This document shows positions 57,736 to 64,000 of a DNA stretch of 64,000 nucleotides, piece after piece (the stretch's first letter is position 1; every line of letters begins with the position of its first letter). A program made the translations under genes and the position numbers. Source of the stretch: G963665185 sp049723905 (GTDB taxonomy: Bacteria; Desulfobacterota; Desulfovibrionia; Desulfovibrionales; Desulfovibrionaceae). The stretch is from the NCBI RefSeq assembly GCF_049723905.1, contig NZ_JBJKFD010000001.1, forward strand, positions 3,162,001-3,226,000, given 5' to 3'. The notes below the pieces were generated by a model, which saw only the letters and a program-made list of their open reading frames with translations, searched no databases and was not told where the DNA came from.

Positions 57736-59202
57736 TTAATTCTTGGGAAAGGTTACGGAGATTCGTGCGCCGCCGGTGGAGGCGTTTTCCAGAACCATCC
57801 TGGCCCCGTGCGCCTGGAAGATGTTGTTCACTATGGCCAGGCCCAGGCCGGTGCCCGTATCCTTGGTGGTGAAAAACGGGTCCTTTACCTGGTCCAGCAC
57901 GTCCGGGTCGAAGCCGGGGCCCGTGTCCTGCACCACCAGGGTAAGACTGTCTCTGCTTTGCGATGCGGTAACCCGCAGGATAGACTCTGCGCCATGCGCG
58001 TCTTGCCCTGATTTTTCCGGGCCCGACCTCTCCGCCTCCATGGCCTCCAGCGCGTTGGCCAGCAGGTTGTAAAAAGCGCGGTAGAGCAGGTCCTTGTCGC
58101 CGTGGATGTGCAGTTCCTTGGGATAGCGGCGTTGCAGGGTCACGCCTGTCTCGCGGCAGCGAGATTCCAGAAACGTGGTGCCCTGATCCAACACGGAGGC
58201 GAGGTTGACGTCGTCCTGGCGCGGCTGCTTGGGCCGGGCATAGTCCAGAAAGTCGTTGACCGTGCGCGAAAGGCGTTTGGATTCGCTGAAAATGGCCTGC
58301 AGCAGGGGGGCGCTGGGGTCGTTGTTGCGCGTGGCCTTGCTGAGCAGGTGTTCGGCGCTGGAACGGATGATACCGAGCGGGTTGCGTATTTCGTGCGCCA
58401 CGCCCGAGACCATGCGGCCCATGCTGGCCAGCTTTTCGCTCTGGTGCAGCTCGCGTTCCAGTTGTTCCTTTTCTCTGGCCCGCTCCTGGGTGACGCGGTC
58501 GGCCCTGCGGATGATGAGCACCAGCACGAAAAAGAGCAGCAGGGAGGAGAACAGCGAGGTGATGACGATGAGCCGCTGAAAGTTGATGGCGGTCTGGTAA
58601 TCCCCCGTGATGTCCTGAGTAAGCTCCACGGCCCAGTAGTTCATGTCGTTTTTCAGAAAGGGCTTTTCCGTGCGCAGTACAAAGACCGTGCGCAGGATGA
58701 CGCTTTCCGGGGCCAGCTTGTAGGTCAGCAGAGCCTTCCAGATGGGGTCCTTGTTGATGATCTCAAAGGTGCGGGTGCCGTCCTTGAGTGCATCGGATAC
58801 GGCCTTGTCCGCCATGTGGTCGGCCCCCACCTCTTCTTTTTCCAGAGAATAGGAGACGGTTTCGTCAAAGCCGTACACGCGCAGGTTCAGCACATGAAAG
58901 CTGTGGATGGTGGCCCGGATGACGTTGTCGATCTGGGCGTATTGTTCCTTGCTGCGCAGGTCGAAATCGCCGATGCCCAGCAGGGTGGGCAGGGTGAAAC
59001 GGCGAAATATCTGGTGGTTGAGGTTTTCCGCCAACAGCCGAGCGTACTCCTTCTGTTTTTCCAGAAGGGTACGCTGGGCATATTCGGCGACAAACATGGA
59101 CAGGGCCAGGTTGAAGCCCAGAATCAGTATGAGAAAGCTCCATGATATGAGCTTTATAAGCTGGAAGGGACTTTCAGTGGCTGTGTCCCTGTAGTCGTGC
59201 AA
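57736..59202 (-). CDS. Membrane sensor histidine kinase, TTG start
   Basis: A 488-residue kinase with two transmembrane helices (LISWSFLILILGFNLALSMF and LIVITSLFSSLLLFFVLVLI) and a periplasmic sensor between. Cytoplasmic HisKA has GRMVSGVAHEIRNPLGIIRS with the phospho-His; HATPase_c shows NLLANALEAMEAE and FFTTKDTGTGLGLAIVNNIF. I chose TTG at 59202: its AGGAG ribosome site forms the last codons of pgi, whose stop ends 4 bp before. Longer frames run through pgi and are not real. It pairs with the following regulator. Confidence 0.9.
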   Translation of the reverse strand: MHDYRDTATESPFQLIKLISWSFLILILGFNLALSMFVAEYAQRTLLEKQKEYARLLAENLNHQIFRRFTLPTLLGIGDFDLRSKEQYAQIDNVIRATIHSFHVLNLRVYGFDETVSYSLEKEEVGADHMADKAVSDALKDGTRTFEIINKDPIWKALLTYKLAPESVILRTVFVLRTEKPFLKNDMNYWAVELTQDITGDYQTAINFQRLIVITSLFSSLLLFFVLVLIIRRADRVTQERAREKEQLERELHQSEKLASMGRMVSGVAHEIRNPLGIIRSSAEHLLSKATRNNDPSAPLLQAIFSESKRLSRTVNDFLDYARPKQPRQDDVNLASVLDQGTTFLESRCRETGVTLQRRYPKELHIHGDKDLLYRAFYNLLANALEAMEAERSGPEKSGQDAHGAESILRVTASQSRDSLTLVVQDTGPGFDPDVLDQVKDPFFTTKDTGTGLGLAIVNNIFQAHGARMVLENASTGGARISVTFPKN

Positions 59203-59206
59203 CGCG

Positions 59207-60550
59207 TCAGATCTCCTGGATTGTACGCTCCCCTTCCAGAAATGCCTTGAGATCGGCTTTTTCCTCGGCATAGCCCTCGGCTTCAAGCCGGGCGTTGGCA
59301 AGCCGTTTGCCCAATTCCACGGCAGGTTGGTCCAGGGGATTGATGTCCAGGAGCCATCCAGTGAGGAGCGTTGTAAGTTCAAGCAACATAATCAATTTGC
59401 CCGCGTCGTACAATCCGGCAGTGGGGGCGTCCAGAGCCACCAGGGGCACCCCGGTTTTTGTAAGCGCCATGCGGGTCCCCAAGGCCTCGGCCTGGAGCAG
59501 TTCGCCGAACTGTCTGCCTTTGAGAAAGGCAAACTTGTCGGGCAGCGTGTCGGGGAAGGCCATGCCCTTGTCCAGCCCGGTGCAGGTCAGGAACAGGCAG
59601 GCCTTGTTGCGCGGCCCGTCCAGATACATCTGGTTGACGGAATGCTGGTCGGTAACGCCCACGCTGGGCAGCGGCATGCTGCCCTTGCCTTCCTTGCCCA
59701 GGCTTTCGGCCCACAATTGGGCAAACCAGTTGCCGAAGGTGGCCCACATGGGGATGTAGGAGAAAAAGATCAGCTCGGTGTAGCCGCTTTCCATAAGCGC
59801 CCGGTTCCAGACCGCCAGTTTCCAGGCGGGGTGGTCGTTGAGGCTCTTTTCCGTAAGCTTGGCCGCGCACAGTTCCTTGGCCGCGTCGTGCGCGCCCAGG
59901 GCGATGCGCCGGTAGTCCAGCCCCAGAAAAACGGCAGGCACCAGGCCCACGGCGGAAAGTACGGAATAACGTCCGCCCAGATTGTCGGGCACGGGCAGGC
60001 TCTGCATGCCCAGTTCCTCGACCTCGCTGCGCAGTTCGCCGTTTTCGGCGTCGGTTACGGCCAGGATGTTGTCCTTCCAGTCCTCACCCAGTGCCCGGCG
60101 CAGCCATTCCTTGGCCAAAATGTACTGGCTGGCGGTTTCAATGGTGCCGCCCGACTTGCTGATGACCACGACAACGGTCTTTTCCGGGGGCAGGGTGTCG
60201 AAGTAGCCCTGCAGGGCGGCGGGGTCCACGTTGTCGTTGACCCACAGCCAGGGGCCTTTGTGACCGGGGCGGTCCTGTTGGGGGAAAAATGCTTTTTGCA
60301 GGGCGCGGGCGCCCAGGGCCGAGCCGCCAATGCCCAGCAGGAGCATGTGCTCGAAATTGGAGAGGTACTCCTTCATGTCGTCCAGCTGGCGCAGCAGGAG
60401 GTCCATGTAGGGCAGGTTCACGAACGGAAGTTCACCGTCCGCGATGCTGTCGGCCAGGCGGCCCGCAAAGGTGCGTGCCTTGGCCTGGTAGTTCTGGCAG
60501 TTCAGGTCGTTGAAATCGGCGTTGGTCCAATCAATGGAAAAAGTGGTCAT
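59207..60550 (-). CDS. pgi: Glucose-6-phosphate isomerase
   Basis: Pgi (447 aa) interconverts glucose-6-phosphate and fructose-6-phosphate. It has the sugar-binding motif LLLGIGGSALGARALQKAFF, the VVVISKSGGTIETASQYILA loop and the C-terminal signature. The length matches the short bacterial form. GGAGGAG precedes the ATG. The 3' end contains the ribosome site for the kinase gene that follows, so the sugar enzyme and the two-component system form one operon. The promoter lies about 120 bp upstream. Confidence 0.95.
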   Translation of the reverse strand: MTTFSIDWTNADFNDLNCQNYQAKARTFAGRLADSIADGELPFVNLPYMDLLLRQLDDMKEYLSNFEHMLLLGIGGSALGARALQKAFFPQQDRPGHKGPWLWVNDNVDPAALQGYFDTLPPEKTVVVVISKSGGTIETASQYILAKEWLRRALGEDWKDNILAVTDAENGELRSEVEELGMQSLPVPDNLGGRYSVLSAVGLVPAVFLGLDYRRIALGAHDAAKELCAAKLTEKSLNDHPAWKLAVWNRALMESGYTELIFFSYIPMWATFGNWFAQLWAESLGKEGKGSMPLPSVGVTDQHSVNQMYLDGPRNKACLFLTCTGLDKGMAFPDTLPDKFAFLKGRQFGELLQAEALGTRMALTKTGVPLVALDAPTAGLYDAGKLIMLLELTTLLTGWLLDINPLDQPAVELGKRLANARLEAEGYAEEKADLKAFLEGERTIQEI

Positions 60551-60625
60551 TCGCGTACTCCTCCGGCTGGATGCCGTATCTGAATGTCCCTCCGAAATCC
60601 GGTGGAGGCAGGGAGCTTCGTGTCA

Positions 60626-60659
60626 ATCGGCACGGCGGCGAAATACCGCCGCGCCGATG
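60626..60659 (-). promoter_or_regulatory. Stable hairpin in the pgi leader
   Basis: Arms ATCGGCgCGGCGG and CCGCCGtGCCGAT (minus strand) pair with one G-U wobble around a 7-nt loop, about 75 nt before pgi. No T-run follows, so it is a leader structure rather than a terminator. Confidence 0.55.
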
Positions 60660-60669
60660 TGCAAAGCAT

Positions 60670-60697
60670 ATGATACAGCTATCGTATGACTTTTCAA
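60670..60697 (-). promoter_or_regulatory. Sigma-70 promoter of the pgi operon
   Basis: TTGAAA (60692-60697) and TATCAT (60670-60675) spaced 16 bp apart on the minus strand. Confidence 0.5.
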
Positions 60698-60782
60698 TGA
60701 ATTCCACGCAATAGAAAAACAAAAATTGCGCCTTATTTCATTCACTGAAAAAAGTAGCATATTCCGGACTGGTACCGAAGAT

Positions 60783-61955
60783 CTACCCGGCGAGCACATC
60801 TCCCATTTTCAACAATGCCTGTTCCAGCGTGGCATCGTCAAGGGCGTAGGAAAGCCTGACGCACCGGTCTTCGCCAAAGGCGACGCCGGGAACCACGGCC
60901 ACCTTTGCCTGTTCCAGAATCTTTTCGCTCATGGCCGAGGAGTTGGGGGTGTCTGCCGTGAAGCAGGCGGAAACGTCGGGGAACAGATAGAATGCGCCAT
61001 CGGGTTTGGGGCAGGTTACACCCTTCCAGGTGGCGATGATGTCCATGGCCAGGTCGCGGCGGCGGGCAAAGGCCTTGCGCATCCGCGCGACTTCGTCCCA
61101 CGGGCCGGTCAGTGCGGCCACGGCCGCCTTCTGCACCACGGAACAGATGTTGGAGGTGGACTGGCTCTGGATTTTGGTCATGGCCTTGATGAGGTCCGGA
61201 TGGGCCAGGACGAATCCCATGCGCCAGCCGGTCATGGCAAAGCTTTTGGACAGCGCGCCGACAATGGCGACGCACTCGGGGTGGCGCTGCCAGAACGGAG
61301 ACAGTGAAGCGGGCTTGAAAGGTTCGTAGACCAGTTGGTCGTACACCTCGTCCGAAATGATGAAGACATCATTGGCCTTGGCCCACTCGGCAATGGCGTC
61401 CAGCTGTTCTGCGCTGTATACGCCGCCCGTCGGGTTGCTGGGCGAGTTGAGCACCAGAACCCTGGTTTTGGACGTACGTGCCTTTTCCAGGTTTTCCACG
61501 GTAGCCAGGTAGTTATCCTTGGCCTCGGTGGGCACGAACACGCTGACGGCTCCGGCCAGGGCGGCCATGTCCGGATAGCTTACCCAATAGGGGGAGGGAA
61601 TAAGGACTTCATCCCCCGGATCGAGCAGGCTCAAAAATATGTTGTACAGGGCGTGTTTTCCGCCGCAGGTGGCCATGGTGGCTTCCTTGGGGGCGTCAAC
61701 GCCGTAGAATTGTTTGTAATAACCGGCAATGGCCTGCCGAACCTCGGGGGTTCCGGCCACTGGCGTGTACCTGGTAAATCCCTGGTCCATGGCCTCTTTG
61801 GCCGCGGTTCTTACGTGTTCGGGGGTTTCGAAATCCGGTTCCCCTACGGCAAGACTTACAATGTCCACGCCTTGGGCGCGAAGTTCCTGTGTCTTGGCAT
61901 TGAGGGCCAGGGTTGCAGAAGGCTGGATCTTACTCAGCAGACTGGCGATACGCAT
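60783..61955 (-). CDS. Aspartate/aromatic aminotransferase family (class I)
   Basis: A 390-residue PLP enzyme. It begins SKIQPSATLALNAKTQELRA, then GEPDFETPEHV, with the PLP-binding Lys in GALSKSFAMTGWRMGFVLAH and the conserved VLNSPSNPTGGVY and SDEVYDQLVYEPF segments. The family makes aspartate, or handles other amino acids, from their oxo acids. GGAGAG precedes the ATG at 61955; the longer frame to 62108 is unsupported. It lies upstream of pgi on the same strand and is divergent from the glycosyltransferase. Confidence 0.92.
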   Translation of the reverse strand: MRIASLLSKIQPSATLALNAKTQELRAQGVDIVSLAVGEPDFETPEHVRTAAKEAMDQGFTRYTPVAGTPEVRQAIAGYYKQFYGVDAPKEATMATCGGKHALYNIFLSLLDPGDEVLIPSPYWVSYPDMAALAGAVSVFVPTEAKDNYLATVENLEKARTSKTRVLVLNSPSNPTGGVYSAEQLDAIAEWAKANDVFIISDEVYDQLVYEPFKPASLSPFWQRHPECVAIVGALSKSFAMTGWRMGFVLAHPDLIKAMTKIQSQSTSNICSVVQKAAVAALTGPWDEVARMRKAFARRRDLAMDIIATWKGVTCPKPDGAFYLFPDVSACFTADTPNSSAMSEKILEQAKVAVVPGVAFGEDRCVRLSYALDDATLEQALLKMGDVLAG

Positions 61956-62070
61956 GGGGTGCTCTCCGCTTCCATGTTTTGTGGTTGACGTCCTGTTCCC
62001 TGTAGGCATTTGCGGCGCGACTGTAAATGCCCTTGTTGCCACGCCGATAGCCAACACGTACAATGAGAGC

Positions 62071-63759
62071 ATGAACGCCGTATCAACGCTTCTGCCAACA
62101 CCTTTCATGGTGCTTGAAAAATTGCGTCAGATCCACCCCTTGCTCTGCCTGGGCGTGGAACAGCGGGGCGCGTTGTTGAGTCTGCACAAGGCTGCTCCCG
62201 CTCTGCCCGACATGCCCTGGCTGGCAGCCTCCGTTATAGGCTGGGCTTTTCAGCGTATCCCCCTGTATCTGGAAAATGCGCAAAAGGCGGCTGCGGCGGA
62301 AAATTTCCCCGAAGTGCCCCAAACATCCCCAATTGGGTCGGCCAATTTTTTTTCCGGAAAGGAGCTGGCCCGTTTTGCGGCCAGGGTGAGTGGCTATCTG
62401 CCCGATCAAACCGACCCGCAGCTGCAGGATATACTCGACCTGTACGATATCCGGCTGCTGACCCGTTTTCTGCTGCCCAAACTGGGAGACAAAAAGCAGG
62501 GCTTCCCCCTGCTGGCCTCTGCCTGGGACAGGCTCATCAAATGCACTTCGCGCGATCTTCCCCTCACCATGCTGGAAGCCACGGCGTTTCCGTCCGAACT
62601 GCTGCCCCTGAAAAAACGGCTGAAGGCCGAGTGGGCCGTGCACCATCTGGCAGGTGACGACCCGGAGCAGGCCTTGGACATGCTGAACGATTGCGACGAC
62701 GCCTTGTGGGGGCAATGGAAGCTGTCCATGCGGGCCATGCTGCTGGTGCAGGCCGGGGAAACGGACGAAGCCGGGGACATTTACACGGGCCTTTGCCGGG
62801 CCATGCCCTGGCACGTCAACAGCTGCCTCATGGCCCATGCCCTGCGTTATCCGCTTGGCGACTTCGGGGCTGGTGATGCCCTTTCCCGTTCGGATGGGGT
62901 GAACATCCTGCTCTATTCCTGGAACAAGAGCGAACTGCTGGCCCGCACCCTGGACAGCCTGTACGCCTCGGAAAGAGGCAATGCCCGCATTGTGGTGCTG
63001 GACAACGGCTCCACCGACGCCATGGCCGACGTGCTCAATGCGGCAGAGGACCGCTTTGGTTCCGACCGTTTTTCCCAGGTGCGCCTGCCCGTGAACATTG
63101 GTGCGCCGGGTGCGCGCAACTGGCTGCTGAGTTTGCCCGAAGTGTGGCAGAGGCCCCTGGCCGCCTTTCTGGACGACGACGTGATTCTGCCTTCCGGGTG
63201 GCTGGGCCATTTGCTGGCCGCGTCTGGCAGATTGGAAAATTTTGGTGCAATCGGCTGCCGCATTGTTTCGGCAGAGCGTCCCTACGGCTTGCAGTCCGCA
63301 GATTACAACAACTATCCTCTGGACAACAGCGAGGGAGGGAGCAGGCTGGGAATCTTCAACAACTGCTTCGGCCAGCTGGACATGGGCATGTACGGCTACG
63401 ACAGGCCGTGCCTTTCCGTCTCGGGCTGCTGCCATCTCTTGAACATGTGCTCCATCGAAAAGGCGGGGCTGTTCGACATCCGCTACAATCCCACCCAGTT
63501 CGACGATCTGGACCACGATCTACGCTCCTGCCTGGCCGGGTTCCCCAGTTACTATGCCGGTTCCCTCCGGGTGTGCCATGTGCAGCATTCCAGCATGGAA
63601 AAGGCCGACACCATGGCGGCAATGGGCCAGGTGAGTGGCAACCAGATGAAGCTGCAGGCCCGTTTTGACGATATGGAGCTGACCCGGTTGTTTGGATTGA
63701 GCCAGACCATTCTTTGGGACGATTTGCTGCGCAAGGCTGCCGATTTGTCCGCCGAGTAG
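62071..63759 (+). CDS. Glycosyltransferase family 2 protein with large N-terminal region
   Basis: A 562-residue protein. Residues 1-275 are helical, with no recognised fold, partly TPR-like (DPEQALDMLNDCDDALWGQW). The catalytic GT-A domain starts about residue 285: ILLYSWNKSELLARTLDSLY, IVVLDNGSTDAMADVLNA and the DXD-like LAAFLDDDVILPSGW, followed by GIFNNCFGQLDMGMY. It transfers a sugar to an unknown acceptor, probably in surface polysaccharide or protein glycosylation. It starts at ATG 62071 with GAGAG just upstream. No membrane helices. Confidence 0.85.
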   Translation: MNAVSTLLPTPFMVLEKLRQIHPLLCLGVEQRGALLSLHKAAPALPDMPWLAASVIGWAFQRIPLYLENAQKAAAAENFPEVPQTSPIGSANFFSGKELARFAARVSGYLPDQTDPQLQDILDLYDIRLLTRFLLPKLGDKKQGFPLLASAWDRLIKCTSRDLPLTMLEATAFPSELLPLKKRLKAEWAVHHLAGDDPEQALDMLNDCDDALWGQWKLSMRAMLLVQAGETDEAGDIYTGLCRAMPWHVNSCLMAHALRYPLGDFGAGDALSRSDGVNILLYSWNKSELLARTLDSLYASERGNARIVVLDNGSTDAMADVLNAAEDRFGSDRFSQVRLPVNIGAPGARNWLLSLPEVWQRPLAAFLDDDVILPSGWLGHLLAASGRLENFGAIGCRIVSAERPYGLQSADYNNYPLDNSEGGSRLGIFNNCFGQLDMGMYGYDRPCLSVSGCCHLLNMCSIEKAGLFDIRYNPTQFDDLDHDLRSCLAGFPSYYAGSLRVCHVQHSSMEKADTMAAMGQVSGNQMKLQARFDDMELTRLFGLSQTILWDDLLRKAADLSAE

Positions 63760-63790
63760 GCGGAACTTCACAGGAATACACGGAGAATAT

Positions 63791-64000
63791 GTGAGTCAGT
63801 TTGTTTTTGCCTATGGCACGTTGCGCCAGGGCTTCATGTATCATGCCTATCTCAGCGGGACCCATTTTTTGGGCGGAGCCCGTACCGAGAACGCCTATGC
63901 CCTGTACCGGGGGGAATATCCCCTGGTGGTGCGCGACGAATGCGTAAGCCCTATCATGGGCGAGGTCTACGAGGTGAGCGACGGCCTGCTGACCATGCTG
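63791..64000 (+). CDS. Gamma-glutamylcyclotransferase (AIG2-like) family, cut by the window end
   Basis: The first 70 residues of a protein starting at GTG 63791 with GGAG 5 nt before. SQFVFAYGTLRQGFMYHAYL is the family hallmark (YGTLR loop), and EYPLVVRDECVSPIMGEVYE continues the fold. The gene is incomplete at the right end of the window. It follows the glycosyltransferase by 31 bp on the same strand, so it may be cotranscribed. Family members break down gamma-glutamyl compounds; the exact substrate is unknown. Confidence 0.85.
   Translation, partial: MSQFVFAYGTLRQGFMYHAYLSGTHFLGGARTENAYALYRGEYPLVVRDECVSPIMGEVYEVSDGLLTML

Overview
The window is a chromosomal segment of a sulfate-reducing bacterium, most likely a member of Desulfovibrionales. 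The evidence is dsrA-dsrB-dsrD (dissimilatory sulfite reductase and its activator), an F0 operon (atpZ-atpI-atpB-atpE) followed by rex, a fused proline/P5C dehydrogenase under an Lrp/AsnC regulator, and the order aspartate aminotransferase - pgi - sensor kinase - sigma-54 regulator. Base composition is moderately GC-rich, except for a clearly AT-rich island at about 15.3-18.6 kb. I see no rRNA, tRNA or CRISPR array. The species cannot be named from sequence alone.

Layout. 0-3.7 kb: dsrABD on the minus strand with a long structured leader. 3.7-11.4 kb: housekeeping genes (HEAT-repeat protein, EamA transporter, aroC, TPR protein, murI, PIN-PhoH ATPase, methyltransferase). 11.4-18.6 kb: an accessory region with a His-rich peroxiredoxin, an Abi/HEPN gene with a divergent candidate small RNA, an AraC/EamA pair, and an AT-rich translationally coupled pair of genes (superfamily 1 helicase plus a DUF2290-like protein), which is a probable antiphage module. 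18.7-28.1 kb: DJ-1/PfpI protein, a small lipoprotein, a repeat cluster, two PAS histidine kinases, rimO, rpsA and sppA. 28.4-34.2 kb: F0 genes, rex, SAM hydrolase, cobS, chromate transporter. 34.6-42 kb: htpG, the AsnC-type regulator with putA, EamA transporter, a molbindin. 42-50 kb: RNase II-type protein, stand-alone AICAR transformylase, lytic transglycosylase, purA, holB. 50.3-55.7 kb: diguanylate cyclase, then an ArsR-controlled operon (permease, thiol-disulfide protein, DGC protein, radical SAM enzyme). 55.7-64 kb: a membrane protein, NtrC-type regulator and kinase coupled to pgi, aspartate aminotransferase, a glycosyltransferase, and a truncated gamma-glutamylcyclotransferase-like gene.

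The most striking non-coding feature is two families of structured repeats placed mostly just downstream of stop codons. Family A (11 copies, about 120 bp) is a near-palindrome whose inner stems change sequence but keep pairing. Family B (6 copies) is a chain of small GC-rich hairpins; in four cases it is followed, 3-19 bp later, by a long perfect palindrome (21-30 bp arms) whose sequence is different each time. Both look like 3'-end RNA structures or mobile palindromes.

The best candidates for little-described biology are the helicase/DUF2290 pair, the Abi-HEPN gene with its small RNA, the two 3'-end repeat families with their private palindromes, and an ATP synthase c-subunit carrying the complete sodium-ligand signature.
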